This document shows positions 53,912 to 63,963 of a DNA stretch of 64,000 bases, one piece after another (the stretch's first letter is position 1; each line of letters starts with the position of its first letter). The stretch lies in contig CP001769.1 of the NCBI GenBank assembly GCA_000024525.1, forward strand, positions 2,900,001-2,964,000. The letters run 5' to 3'. The DNA comes from Spirosoma linguale DSM 74. GTDB taxonomy: Bacteria; Bacteroidota; Bacteroidia; Cytophagales; Spirosomataceae. The notes below the pieces were generated by a model, which saw only the letters and a list, made by a program, of their open reading frames with translations, was not told the DNA's origin and ran no database searches. The translations under genes were made by a program, and so were the position numbers.

Positions 53912-56068
53912 ATGAAACGATTACTTCTTGCGCTTAGTGGGCTGGCTGTACTGGCAGTAAGCTGGTCTCAGCTTAGGCAAAATACCACCGATACAAAACC
54001 GAACGACTACACAAACTGGGGTGAGTACCTTGGCGGTCCAGATCGCAGCCACTATTCAGCGCTTACCCAGATAACCCCAGAAAACGTTCAGAATCTGAAA
54101 GTCGCCTGGACTTACTCGGCACCGGACAGCGGTCAGATTCAGGCCAACCCAATCATCGTCAACGGGGTTTTATACAGCGTAACCCCAACGGTACAGGCCA
54201 TCGCCCTGGATGCCGCCACGGGAAAAGAAATCTGGAAGTTTGGCAGTCCAACGAAGCAGTCTCTTAGTACAAGCCGGGGGGTCACCTATTGGCAAGCCAC
54301 CAAACCGACCGCTGCGGGCGAGTCCGAAGCCCGAATTTTATACACCGTCGGCTCGCTGCTCTACGCTCTGGATGCTAAGACAGGAAAACCTATTCCGAGT
54401 TTTGGACAGGATGGGCATATCGATTTGCACGAAGGTCTGGGTGAACAGGCAAAAGATAAGTTCGTTATATCCAATACACCCGGTACTATCTTCGAAGACC
54501 TGATCATCATGCCCGTTCGCTTATCAGAAGGGGCCGATGCGGCACCGGGGCACGTTCGGGCGTTTAATGTCCGCACGGGGAAGCTCGTTTGGACGTTTCA
54601 CACCATTCCGCAACCCGGCGAATACGGCTACGATACGTGGCCCAAAAATGCCTATAAAAATACCGATGTGGGTGGTGCCAATAACTGGTCGGGGATGTCG
54701 GTCGACCGGCCCCGGGGTATTCTGTACGTACCTACCGGCTCGGCTGCTTTCGATTTCTACGGTGGCAACCGTAAAGGGTCGAATCTGTTTGCCAACTGTT
54801 TACTGGCCCTCGACGCCCGCACCGGCAAACGGCTCTGGCACTTTCAGGCCGTTCACCACGACATCTGGGACCGCGACTTTCCGGCTCCCCCAAACCTGCT
54901 GACGGTGACCAGCAAAGGGTCCGACGGTCGCTCCCGGCGTGTAGATGCGGTGGCGCAGGTAACAAAGTCGGGCCACGTACTGGTATTTGACCGGGTAACA
55001 GGTAAGCCACTCTTCCCGATCAAAGAAATGCCAATGCCTAAATCCGACGTTCCGGGTGAGGAAGCCTGGCCCACGCAGCCCGTTCCTACCCGCCCCGCCC
55101 CCTTTGCCCGGCAGAACTTCACCGAAGCCGACCTGAACCCCTATTCTGAAGACCGCGATACGTTACTGGCTCAGTTCCGGCGAAGTCGTAAAGGAACCTT
55201 CCAGCCGTTAAGCCGTCAGGGAACATTTATCTACCCTGGTCTCGACGGTGGGGCCGAGTGGGGTGGTGCCGCCACCGACCCCGGCGGAATCATGTATGTC
55301 AATGCAAACGAAGCGGCCTGGCTCATTGCTCTGAACCAAACGCCCAAACAGGACGAATTGGCCCATTTAACGCTCGGTAATCGACTCTACACCACAACCT
55401 GTTCAAGTTGCCACGGCGCCCAACGGAAAGGAAACGCTGCCAGCGGATACCCGTCGCTGGTGAACATCGGACAGCGACGTGACCGGGCGTATGTAACACA
55501 GGTTATCAGCCACGGGAAAGGCATGATGCCGGGCTTCACCCAGCTATCGACGGCAGAAAAACAGGCATTGGTCGGCTTTTTATTCGATGACGAGAAGATT
55601 GAAGCAGGTGGTCAGGCATCGAAAGACAGCAAGGCTCCCTTTGTCCCTTATAAAATTTCCGGCTACATTAAGTTTCTTGATAGCAAAGGTCTGTCGGGTA
55701 TCGCGCCCCCATGGGGAACGCTGAACGCCATTGACCTCAACACTGGTGAATACCTCTGGAAAATACCCCTGGGCGAAGAGCCTGAACTGGCGAAAAAAGG
55801 AATCCGCAATACGGGTTCCGAGAACTACGGCGGCCCGGTTGTAACAGCCAGCGGCTTGCTGTTTATTGGGGCAGCCAAAGACGGCAAGTTCCGGGCGTTC
55901 GATAAACGAACCGGAAAACAACTGTGGGAAACAACATTGCCTGCGGCTGGTTTTGCTACCCCGGCTACTTATCAGGTTGGCAACAAACAGTACGTTGTTA
56001 TTGCCTGTGGTGGCGGCAAACTGGGTGCAAAGAAGGGCAATCAATACGTAGCCTTCGCCCTACCGTAA
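53912..56068 (+). CDS. PQQ-dependent dehydrogenase with inserted cytochrome c domain
   Basis: Periplasmic quinoprotein that oxidises sugars or alcohols and passes electrons to a haem. Signal peptide about 1-20 from the ATG at 53912. Beta-propeller blades with AxDxxTGKxxW-type tryptophan-docking repeats (ALDAATGKEIWKF, ALDARTGKRLWHF, FDKRTGKQLWE) flank a cytochrome c domain near residues 480-570 with CSSCH at Cys497-His501. The propeller resumes after it and ends NQYVAFALP. 718 residues. Sugar or alcohol type cannot be decided; glucose-dehydrogenase-like is the closest. Confidence 0.9.
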   Translation: MKRLLLALSGLAVLAVSWSQLRQNTTDTKPNDYTNWGEYLGGPDRSHYSALTQITPENVQNLKVAWTYSAPDSGQIQANPIIVNGVLYSVTPTVQAIALDAATGKEIWKFGSPTKQSLSTSRGVTYWQATKPTAAGESEARILYTVGSLLYALDAKTGKPIPSFGQDGHIDLHEGLGEQAKDKFVISNTPGTIFEDLIIMPVRLSEGADAAPGHVRAFNVRTGKLVWTFHTIPQPGEYGYDTWPKNAYKNTDVGGANNWSGMSVDRPRGILYVPTGSAAFDFYGGNRKGSNLFANCLLALDARTGKRLWHFQAVHHDIWDRDFPAPPNLLTVTSKGSDGRSRRVDAVAQVTKSGHVLVFDRVTGKPLFPIKEMPMPKSDVPGEEAWPTQPVPTRPAPFARQNFTEADLNPYSEDRDTLLAQFRRSRKGTFQPLSRQGTFIYPGLDGGAEWGGAATDPGGIMYVNANEAAWLIALNQTPKQDELAHLTLGNRLYTTTCSSCHGAQRKGNAASGYPSLVNIGQRRDRAYVTQVISHGKGMMPGFTQLSTAEKQALVGFLFDDEKIEAGGQASKDSKAPFVPYKISGYIKFLDSKGLSGIAPPWGTLNAIDLNTGEYLWKIPLGEEPELAKKGIRNTGSENYGGPVVTASGLLFIGAAKDGKFRAFDKRTGKQLWETTLPAAGFATPATYQVGNKQYVVIACGGGKLGAKKGNQYVAFALP

Positions 56069-56148
56069 TCGACAGGTAGGAATTCCGGTGTAGCAACCAA
56101 ATCGCTCATTGGAGAACCAGTCGGTACTAATTTCAAACCTATCGGGTC

Positions 56149-56178
56149 AGAAAGCACTTATTCAATAAGTGCTTTCTT
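56149..56178 (+). terminator. terminator of the PQQ dehydrogenase gene
   Basis: Arms 56149-56162 and 56164-56177 (14 bp), followed by a short T-rich tail; it lies 80 bases after the stop and 12 bases before the next start. Confidence 0.7.
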
Positions 56179-56189
56179 AAAATCACCTG

Positions 56190-56963
56190 ATGCAATTTCG
56201 TTTCCTTCTTTTCTTTACGCTGCTCTCAATCAGTGGTTTCGGGCAGCAAAACCGAATCATTGACCGCAACGCCATTGGCTGGTATACATATAACGGTGAC
56301 CATAAGCTGACCAAACGGTGGGCACTGCATACTGAATACCAATGGCGCCGGGTGCAGCTGATTGAGTCCTGGCAGCAGTCGCTGGCCCGACTTGGACTGG
56401 TATATAAGCTGAATGATCAGGTTAAACTGGCGGGCGGCTATACATTCTTTACGACTTTTCCTTATGGTGATTACCCCGTGGCCGATGCAGGTGTACCGAC
56501 CATCGAAAACCGAACACACCAGGATATTCAGCTACGTGCCAGCGTTGGAATTGTAACGTTAAGCCACCGCTTCCGGCTCGAACAGCGGTGGCTTGGTACG
56601 GGTGCCGACGCGAATCCACGTCATATCGAAAGCTGGGAATACCAGAACCGGGGTCGTTACCAGATTTCGGGTACCATTCCGTTGAAAGGCTCCACGCTGG
56701 ATGACGGCGAATTTTACGTAAACTTCTTCGACGAGATTTTTATTGGGTTCGGCCGAAATGTCGAGCAGAACGTCTTCAATCAGAATCGAATTTCGGGTGG
56801 TCTGGGCTACCAGTTTAGTGATGCGTTCAAGATTGAGTTGAATTACCTCAACCAGATTTCGCAGCACCCCGAGCTGGAGCCGGTCACCCAAAAGCCCGTC
56901 TTTGAAATCAACAACGGCTTTCGCCTGAACGTAAACTACGATCTGGATTTCAGCAAAAAATAA
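56190..56963 (+). CDS. DUF2490 family outer-membrane protein
   Basis: 257 residues, signal peptide about 1-18 (ISGFGQ), then barrel-type strands. Family-specific segments are seen: WYTYNGDHKLTKRWALHTEYQWRR, GYTFFTTFPYGDY, HRFRLEQRW, and FNQNRISGGLGYQFSD. DUF2490 proteins are common in Bacteroidota and have no established activity; they are predicted outer-membrane barrels. It follows the PQQ dehydrogenase but a terminator lies between. Convergent with PUL2. Confidence 0.85.
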   Translation: MQFRFLLFFTLLSISGFGQQNRIIDRNAIGWYTYNGDHKLTKRWALHTEYQWRRVQLIESWQQSLARLGLVYKLNDQVKLAGGYTFFTTFPYGDYPVADAGVPTIENRTHQDIQLRASVGIVTLSHRFRLEQRWLGTGADANPRHIESWEYQNRGRYQISGTIPLKGSTLDDGEFYVNFFDEIFIGFGRNVEQNVFNQNRISGGLGYQFSDAFKIELNYLNQISQHPELEPVTQKPVFEINNGFRLNVNYDLDFSKK

Positions 56964-56999
56964 GGCTTTTGCCGAGTCGCTACGAAGGCTCTACAAAAA

Positions 57000-58949
57000 T
57001 CACCTGGCTTCTATCTCAACCATCAGCTTATCAACTGGTTTAGGCGTGAGCACCTGAAAATTGATTCGGTAGATCGTATTACCCCACTTCGTAACGATAC
57101 CGCGGTCTTCAGGCGCTTCTAGCTTCACTTTTTCAACAGTTGGCTGCATCTGTTTAGGGTTATACTTCACAACAAACTCTTTAACCACCCCGCCTTTCGG
57201 AGCGTAATGTATGATCAGTTCGCCGGGTTTACCAACCTCCGCCGGGTAGCAGGTCATCAGGTGCTGCGTCAGCGAGTTGGCCTGACTTAAACTGATGACA
57301 TCCTCTACCCGAACGCCTTTGCCCCGGTTGAAACGAATAGACCGCTGCCAGCTTTTTATACCCGCTTCTTTTGGATATGACTTGGCAATATCAACCCCGA
57401 ACAGTGTAGACGCGTTGTTTGATTTGTACGTAACATTGGTAGCCTCAAATGCCCTTCCCGGTAGCTGATTCACGCCGTTTACAGTTGGCAGGTTGTGGAA
57501 ATCGGAGCAGTTATACCAAATGTCGTACCGTTTGGCACTGAACGTTTTGGCCGTGTACGTGCCGCGTCCAACGTCAATTAAGAGCGGCTGTCCATTGTAA
57601 TACACCACATAATTGCCAATATCATTATGGTTATGGCTTTCGTCATTATGTCCGCCTTTGGCCGCTACATAGAATCCATCCGTTGTGCCAGCCTGATCGC
57701 GGGCGGCAAATACCTGAAGGTCCGGCAGCCACACATTTTTTGGCAACGGCAATCCCTGAACAGCCTTTTGAAATTCATCCTGCATAAACAGGGCGTAGAA
57801 ATGCCGGAAATAATGAAACTTCCCTATTTCGCCCACTTCTGGTTTCCGATAAAAAGCCCCAAACTTCATCATATCCGGATCATTGATGGCTTTCCCATAC
57901 CGGTAGATCATGGTGGCAGCCATACCGGGTTGCGGATCGGCATCGGCAAAATTCAGAAAGTACTTCTCGCTGATCTGTGCCCGGTAGATGAACCGGCCCA
58001 TGTTCTTAAACTTTTCATCGGCATACACATACTGAAAGGCATTGTTACTGGCCGTGTTGAGCATGGCAATATTATCGTACAGCGAAGCCGCTGCGGCTCC
58101 CCAATAACTCGGTCCCTCATCGCATCCTCCATCCTGCGGGTACGGGTTAAGAAACTCATCCAGCACGGTTAGCAGCTTATGCACGGAAGCTGTCCGTTTG
58201 TCGTCGTCTTTCTCCAGCAACAGCACCGCATTCAGCCAGTTCGAGCAAATCCACGGATTCCAGTTATTGGGCGCACGTCCGGCGGCTGTTTTTGTCATCC
58301 AGCCGTGTGGTTTTGTCATGAGCGGCTGAAAAATACGGTAGTTGGTTTCGTTGTAAATCCGCTTCCGGATTTGCGGAGAAACGGCATCGAGTTTATCGCC
58401 CAGGTAAAAATCTACCCATGCCAGATAGGTAGCCGTTTCGGCCGCGAATAGATCAACAAACGGTTTGGACACATCCATCAAGCCTGCGTACTCCTTCGAC
58501 TTCGGCAGGTGAGCCGATGCGCCCCAGAACGATTCTTCGCAAATTGACCAGACGCCGTCAATAATCTGGTCGACAAAACGGCCTTTGTTTTCGTAGATTT
58601 CGGCCAGTAGTAAGGTGCCCAGCACTTCTCGTTTTTCAAAACTTACGGCCTGATACTGGTCCCGGTCGCCGGTACGCTCAATCAGCAGTGATTTCGTCGC
58701 AGGCACGTAAGGCCACTGATACCCAAGGTACGATTCCGCTTTTTTGAGATATGATTTCATCATCGTCTGATCCGCATTGGCCCAACCTGCCCGATCGTCT
58801 CGACGGGGAAACGGAGCCCATTTTGCCTGCGGAATCAACACGCTCTGCAACGCTTCTTTCGAAAATTTACCACTCAACAGATTCTGGCTCTGTGCAAAAG
58901 CGGATAAGCTCACCAATCCGACAAAGGCTAAAAAAATGATTTTTTTCAT
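57000..58949 (-). CDS. heparinase II/III-like polysaccharide lyase (PUL2)
   Basis: Secreted enzyme of 649 residues. Signal peptide 1-20 (SLSAFAQ). N-terminal alpha/alpha toroid (about 45-390) with WPYVPATK, NNWNPWICSNWLNAVLLLE, GGCDEGPSYWGAA, then a beta-sandwich (about 400-640) with the heparinase II/III signature SHNHNDIGNYVVYYNGQPLLIDVGRGTY. The HNHND histidine is a usual metal or catalytic residue; the toroid supplies Tyr/Asn. Its substrate is a uronic acid-containing glycan, not decided (PL12/PL15/PL21-like). It is the last PUL2 gene in the minus direction and is separated from susD by a terminator. Confidence 0.85.
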   Translation of the reverse strand: MKKIIFLAFVGLVSLSAFAQSQNLLSGKFSKEALQSVLIPQAKWAPFPRRDDRAGWANADQTMMKSYLKKAESYLGYQWPYVPATKSLLIERTGDRDQYQAVSFEKREVLGTLLLAEIYENKGRFVDQIIDGVWSICEESFWGASAHLPKSKEYAGLMDVSKPFVDLFAAETATYLAWVDFYLGDKLDAVSPQIRKRIYNETNYRIFQPLMTKPHGWMTKTAAGRAPNNWNPWICSNWLNAVLLLEKDDDKRTASVHKLLTVLDEFLNPYPQDGGCDEGPSYWGAAAASLYDNIAMLNTASNNAFQYVYADEKFKNMGRFIYRAQISEKYFLNFADADPQPGMAATMIYRYGKAINDPDMMKFGAFYRKPEVGEIGKFHYFRHFYALFMQDEFQKAVQGLPLPKNVWLPDLQVFAARDQAGTTDGFYVAAKGGHNDESHNHNDIGNYVVYYNGQPLLIDVGRGTYTAKTFSAKRYDIWYNCSDFHNLPTVNGVNQLPGRAFEATNVTYKSNNASTLFGVDIAKSYPKEAGIKSWQRSIRFNRGKGVRVEDVISLSQANSLTQHLMTCYPAEVGKPGELIIHYAPKGGVVKEFVVKYNPKQMQPTVEKVKLEAPEDRGIVTKWGNTIYRINFQVLTPKPVDKLMVEIEAR

Positions 58950-58984
58950 ACGAAAAAGAAGTAAAGAATCGGAGTGGTTAATGG

Positions 58985-59094
58985 TACTTAGTTAGTAGTT
59001 GTTGGTTACACTGTACTGAGCAGCAGGTATGTAATTCTGAAGCTAGCTTTATCGCCAATAACTCACAACTGAATAACCAGTAATTACTAACTAG
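58985..59094. repeat. imperfect inverted repeat upstream of the lyase
   Basis: Two regions, about 58990-59015 and 59068-59095, are imperfect complements over about 30 bases (roughly nine mismatches), with GTTAGTAGTTG-like units. It resembles a decayed copy of the octamer-type hairpins. It lies in the leader of the lyase gene. Confidence 0.45.
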
Positions 59095-59103
59095 TAACCA
59101 AAA

Positions 59104-59141
59104 ACGGCAGTAGGTCTTTAGAAAGAAAAGCCTACTGCCGT
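59104..59141 (-). terminator. terminator after susD of PUL2
   Basis: Arms 59104-59114 and 59131-59141 (11 bp, exact), followed on the minus strand by a T-run. It lies 41 bases after the susD stop (59182) and separates susCD from the lyase gene, so the lyase may be read by partial readthrough or its own promoter. Confidence 0.85.
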
Positions 59142-59181
59142 CGGATTAGTTGGTTTAAGATAAAAGCTATCTGGCTAGTTA

Positions 59182-60804
59182 TTACCAGCCCGGATTCTGT
59201 TTCAGGGACGGATTCAGGGCTATTTCGTTAATGGGCAATGGCCACAGATAATCCTTCTTGGCATCGAACTTACGGAAACTGGCGTCCTGAACCAGAATGT
59301 AGTTGTCGGCGGTGAGCCGGACAGCGGCTACCGTACCAAACTCCGTTTTGAAAAAGAAATTTCCCAGTACAGGTTTGGGCAGTTCAACTTCAGCCGTTTT
59401 CCAGCGGATCAGGTCCCAATACCGGAATCCCTCCTGCGCCAGTTCAACCCGACGTTCCCGCCGGATTTCGTCGCGCATGGTCAGGTCATTTGCTGTTACG
59501 AATGCGTTGGTCAGTTTTGCCACACCACCCCGCTGCCGCAGCCGGTTGACGGTCAGGTCGAGGTCGGCGTCACTAATCGTCCCATTCAGTTCAAAGAGGG
59601 ATTCGGCGTAGGTTACCAGTACTTCGGCATACCGAATGATGGGCCGGTCGATGGTTGAGGCCTGCGTATTCCAGTCGTCGATGTTAGCCGTTTTACGGAA
59701 CATAAACCCCGTTTTATTGAACACCAGTGGCGCAATATCAAAAATGGGTTTGGTGGTCATCATCGGATCACCGCGCTTCATGAACGTATCACTCATCCGG
59801 GTGTCGCGGTCACGGAACACATCGACCGACGCAACCGGTGCTTTGTACAGGGGCGATTTGGTGATGGGCAATCCATCTTTCATCAAGTACGAATCGGCCA
59901 GACTTTTTGTCGGGTTCATATTCCCGTTTTCGAGTGATCCCCGGTAGTAGGAATGGGTAATAACACGCTCCGTCAGTGATACGCCAAATTGCTTCACCAG
60001 AATATTCTCAGGATTCTGGCGCCCTTCTCCCGGCATTTGAAACAGATCGAAATACTGCCCTGTATACAGGTTGTGCTGCTTGCTGTCAATTACCGCCTTG
60101 GCGGCATCCGCAGCCGCTTTTAGGTGTTTGGTCGGATCGCCATAAGCATGAAATTTAGCCCGCGTTCCTTCAAACAGGGCAACTCGTGCCTTAAATGCCA
60201 GCGCGGTGGTATTGCTGATACGGCCAAAATCAGCCGTTCCCAGTGTTGTGTGAGTCGGCAGTTTTTGGGCAGCAAAGTCAAGATCCTGATAAATCTGATC
60301 GAAGATGGCTTCGCGCGGACTAGCCGGGGCGGTTAGTTCAGCCGACGACTCGTCGAGTGTTTTCAGAATAAGGGGAACTTCACCGTAACGCTGTACCAGC
60401 GCAAAATAACCCCATGCTCTGAAGAAACGAGCCTCGGCTGAATACCGGTCAATAACCGTTTGCGATGCATTTCCAGATGCGCGGGGTGCTTTCTCGACGA
60501 TGTTGTTGGCCGCCCGGATCAGGTTGTAGTTATTGTTGTAATTTCCATCGGTGGCCGGGGCCAGCCGGGAGCCGTCACTGATGCTGTTAGATGCCAGCCC
60601 AATGGCATCATCCGACCAGACATCATCTGTCGACCAGCCGGGCAGGAAGGTATACAAGTAATTGGCTGCGGCTTTCAGGTCGCCTTCCGAGCGCCAGAAA
60701 GTCTGGTCGCTGATTGACGTTTCGGGCAGGCGTTCTACCTCACAGGCGGGTAAGCCCATAGCCATACCAAGGGCAATAATTATATATTTAAAACTTTTTT
60801 TCAT
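59182..60804 (-). CDS. RagB/SusD family glycan-binding lipoprotein (PUL2)
   Basis: Surface lipoprotein with lipobox LPAC (Cys21). 540 residues of SusD fold: ARFFRAWGYFALVQRYGEVPL is the typical helix motif, and RRERRVELAQEGFRYWDLIRW the C-terminal signature; ends NPSLKQNPGW like most SusD proteins. It follows its SusC by 36 bases. It binds the glycan that the associated SusC imports. Confidence 0.95.
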   Translation of the reverse strand: MKKSFKYIIIALGMAMGLPACEVERLPETSISDQTFWRSEGDLKAAANYLYTFLPGWSTDDVWSDDAIGLASNSISDGSRLAPATDGNYNNNYNLIRAANNIVEKAPRASGNASQTVIDRYSAEARFFRAWGYFALVQRYGEVPLILKTLDESSAELTAPASPREAIFDQIYQDLDFAAQKLPTHTTLGTADFGRISNTTALAFKARVALFEGTRAKFHAYGDPTKHLKAAADAAKAVIDSKQHNLYTGQYFDLFQMPGEGRQNPENILVKQFGVSLTERVITHSYYRGSLENGNMNPTKSLADSYLMKDGLPITKSPLYKAPVASVDVFRDRDTRMSDTFMKRGDPMMTTKPIFDIAPLVFNKTGFMFRKTANIDDWNTQASTIDRPIIRYAEVLVTYAESLFELNGTISDADLDLTVNRLRQRGGVAKLTNAFVTANDLTMRDEIRRERRVELAQEGFRYWDLIRWKTAEVELPKPVLGNFFFKTEFGTVAAVRLTADNYILVQDASFRKFDAKKDYLWPLPINEIALNPSLKQNPGW

Positions 60805-60840
60805 GGCTAACTAATGATTCGTTCTACGTGAGTCGGTTCA

Positions 60841-63800
60841 TTAAAAGGAGACGTTCAGTCCCACCGAAGCGGTGGCAAAGAATGGGTAATCATTCTCGAC
60901 ACCATCACGCATTTCGGGATCGTAATATCCCTGGAATGCCTTCAACCCGGACACCGTAAATAAGTCCTGTCCTGAAAAGAAGAAACGAGCCTGGCTGATT
61001 CGTATCTTCTGCGTCAATGTACTGGGCAGTGTGTAGCCAAACTGCAGGTTTTTCATCCGCATGTAGCTGGCGTTGAGCACCCATTTATCGGAGGACACGT
61101 AGTTATGTGTTGCACCAACATACGGCCGTGGGTACAGTGCATTGGGGTTTTCGGGGGTCCAGTAATCGTTGTGAATGGCCAAAGCCTGTTTCCAGGTAAC
61201 AAGCAATGGGGCAATCGACTCTGTATTGGGGCGATAGCTGCGTTTGCCCACCCCCTGCATAAAGATGGTGAGGTCGAATCCTTTCCACTGAGCCCCTAAG
61301 GTGAAGCCAAACTGAAGACGTGGCTGGGTAGTACCGATCAGCACCAGATCGCCATGGTCGGCAATGGAGCCTTTGCCCACGTTGATTTTACTGTCGCCGT
61401 TTTGGTCAACATATTTAACATCCCCGGCACCCGCGCGGTTATCCTGAAAGGCCCAGCCTTTCACCTCGTCGGCCGACTGGAAATAGCCCGCCGTCTGATA
61501 CCCCCAAATGGTATTGATAGGATAGCCTTCGATCAAGTTGTTCGTTCCGGCACCAACTACCGTCCGCCCGGCGTAACTCACCAGTTTATTGAAGTTATCA
61601 GACAGGTTAGCGGCTACGGAGTATGTGAAATCTTTACCGATCCGATCACGGTATTTTACTTCGGTTTCCCAACCCCACGATTTCAGTTCACCGTTGTTCT
61701 GCCTTGGCGTACCGATACCGATCGTGCCGGGTAGTTGCAGCGGAGTAAGCATATTCCGGTTAAACTTCACGTAGTAATCGGCTGTCAGTTGAAGCCGGTT
61801 CTGGAAGAAGCCCAGATCAATTCCAACGTCGCTGGTTTCGATGGTTTCCCACGAAAGGGCGGCCGAGGGGATTGAGCCCTGAAAGATATAGGATGTCCGG
61901 GCATCGCCCAGTACCAGCGCCGAACCGCGACTTAGCTGGCTCAGGTAGTCATAGTTTCCAATGTTATCGCCCAAAGCACCGCCCAAACGTCCCCACGATG
62001 CCCGAAGTTTAAATTCGGTGAACAGTGGTAATGCCTTGGCGAACCAGTCTTCGCGCTGGAGGTTCCAGCCAGCCGAAGCCGAAGGGAAAATCTTGGTTCG
62101 CAAACCGGAGGCCAGTTTCGAACTCTCATCCTGACGCAGTGTAGCCTCAAAAAGGTATTTGCCGTCGAAATTATAATTGAATCGGCCGAATACCGACTGG
62201 AATGCGCGGGCCCGTACGTATTCGCTGTTGCTTTTTGTACGGTCGTCGCCCAGGTTCAGGGTTGGCAAGTCATTACTAACCAGGTTTGACGAAGCCGTGG
62301 CAACCCCCTCCTCGCGATAATCTTCCCACTGGTAACCGCCCAAGATCGAGAAATTGTGCTTCTCCCCTAACTTGTACTCGTAGGTGGCCAGGAACTGGAG
62401 ATTCGTGTTACGAACCAGTTCATTGGTTACCTGATAGGAGTTTGGGTTATTGGCATAGCTTAAAATCCGGGATTTGCCCCAGAGCGGTACGGTACGGGCA
62501 AACTGCTGCCGGAGTGACGGCCGATACTGAACACCAGCCACACTGCGTAACGTCAGCCCTTTAACAAAGTTTGCCGCCTGGAGCGTCACCACGCCATCGA
62601 ACTGGCGTTTGTTCTGGTTGTTATACCCACCCGATTCGAGCAACCCGTAGGCTGTAGCCGCCGAACCAGCACCATTGTATCGTCCTTCGGGTGTGAAGAA
62701 GGGCGTTCTGGTTCGAAGCCGGTACACCTGATACAGCAACCCGCTTCCATTGGCATCGGTAGATGACTGCCTGACCTGTTCCAGCGAGTACGACAGGCGG
62801 GTATCGAGCGAGAGATGTTTGGTAAGCTGAGCCCCCAGATTGAGCCGGACGTTATACCGTTTCATATTATCCGGGCCTACTTTAAACACCCCCTGTTTCT
62901 CATAGTACCCCGCCGAAAGCAGGAAATTCACTTTATCGCTACCACCCCGTGCGGTAAAGTTGTGGGTTTTCATAGCCGTGTATTTCCGCAGCAACTGGTC
63001 TGTCAGTGACTGTTGATTATAGTACAGATAGGTGCCCGTATCGGCCGGATTGACCACATAGGGGATGTTATTACGAATACGCTGTAAATCGTCCTCGGTA
63101 TATTCAGGTGCGCTACCCGAGTTTGCCCGTGCGAGGTTGGAGAATTGCGCTTCTTCCAGTAAACTCATGCGGCCCGGTACATTGATAGACCAGTCGGTAC
63201 CGTATTGAGCCAGATAGTCAAAGGTTACTTTACCCGATTTACCTTTCTTGGTCGTTACCAGCACAACCCCACCCGCAGCCTGCGCGCCATAAATTGCCGC
63301 TGCCGCTGCATCTTTCAGTACGCTGATACTTTCGATGTCGTTGGGGTTCAACGTAGTCATGGTCGAAATAGGCACACTAACACCATCCAGAATGACCAGC
63401 GGATCAACGTTCCCGTTGGCCGACGTAACACCCCGTATCTGAAGTCGAATAGATTCATTGCCGGGCTGTCCGCTCTGACGGGTAATCGTGAGTCCGGGCG
63501 TAACACCCTGCAACGCATTGGCCAGGTTCGTTGTTGGCCGGTATTGAAGTGCCTTGGAATCGACTGTCGATACGGCTCCCGTCAGGTTCACTTTTTTCTG
63601 GGTGCCATAGCCAACAACTACAACTTCTTCGAGTGCCTTATCGTCGTTTTGCAACTGTATGTTAATGACTGAACGATTGTTTACGTCGACCTCCTGCCGA
63701 ACGTAGCCAACGAAACTGACGATCAGCACGGCTTTTCCGGAAGGCACACTGATCTTGAACTGCCCGGATGCATCCGTCGTCGTACCACGTGATGTACCTT

Positions 63801-63963
63801 TAATAACGACGCTTACGCCAGGTAGCCCATCGCCTTTTTCGTCGGTAATCTTTCCGGATACGGGCTGGTCTGCTGAGCCAGCCGAAACCGAAATACTAAC
63901 AACCATCTGTAACATGAAGAGCCATACAAGTGATGCCCTTCGGAAGAGGTAAATGTTTCGCAT
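60841..63963 (-). CDS. SusC/RagA-type TonB-linked outer-membrane transporter (PUL2)
   Basis: 1040 residues. Signal peptide 1-31 (SISVSAGSA), carboxypeptidase-regulatory-like domain about 34-110 (VSGKITDEKGDGLPGVSVVIKGT), TonB-box VVVGYGTQKKVNLTGAV, plug with ILDGVSVP and NPNDIESISVLKDAAA, then the barrel with a C-terminal Phe (VGLNVSF). The plug and early barrel differ clearly from the PUL1 SusC, so a different glycan is likely. The start MRNIYLFRRA is 37 bases from the window edge, so the promoter lies outside. Confidence 0.95.
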   Translation of the reverse strand: MRNIYLFRRASLVWLFMLQMVVSISVSAGSADQPVSGKITDEKGDGLPGVSVVIKGTSRGTTTDASGQFKISVPSGKAVLIVSFVGYVRQEVDVNNRSVINIQLQNDDKALEEVVVVGYGTQKKVNLTGAVSTVDSKALQYRPTTNLANALQGVTPGLTITRQSGQPGNESIRLQIRGVTSANGNVDPLVILDGVSVPISTMTTLNPNDIESISVLKDAAAAAIYGAQAAGGVVLVTTKKGKSGKVTFDYLAQYGTDWSINVPGRMSLLEEAQFSNLARANSGSAPEYTEDDLQRIRNNIPYVVNPADTGTYLYYNQQSLTDQLLRKYTAMKTHNFTARGGSDKVNFLLSAGYYEKQGVFKVGPDNMKRYNVRLNLGAQLTKHLSLDTRLSYSLEQVRQSSTDANGSGLLYQVYRLRTRTPFFTPEGRYNGAGSAATAYGLLESGGYNNQNKRQFDGVVTLQAANFVKGLTLRSVAGVQYRPSLRQQFARTVPLWGKSRILSYANNPNSYQVTNELVRNTNLQFLATYEYKLGEKHNFSILGGYQWEDYREEGVATASSNLVSNDLPTLNLGDDRTKSNSEYVRARAFQSVFGRFNYNFDGKYLFEATLRQDESSKLASGLRTKIFPSASAGWNLQREDWFAKALPLFTEFKLRASWGRLGGALGDNIGNYDYLSQLSRGSALVLGDARTSYIFQGSIPSAALSWETIETSDVGIDLGFFQNRLQLTADYYVKFNRNMLTPLQLPGTIGIGTPRQNNGELKSWGWETEVKYRDRIGKDFTYSVAANLSDNFNKLVSYAGRTVVGAGTNNLIEGYPINTIWGYQTAGYFQSADEVKGWAFQDNRAGAGDVKYVDQNGDSKINVGKGSIADHGDLVLIGTTQPRLQFGFTLGAQWKGFDLTIFMQGVGKRSYRPNTESIAPLLVTWKQALAIHNDYWTPENPNALYPRPYVGATHNYVSSDKWVLNASYMRMKNLQFGYTLPSTLTQKIRISQARFFFSGQDLFTVSGLKAFQGYYDPEMRDGVENDYPFFATASVGLNVSF

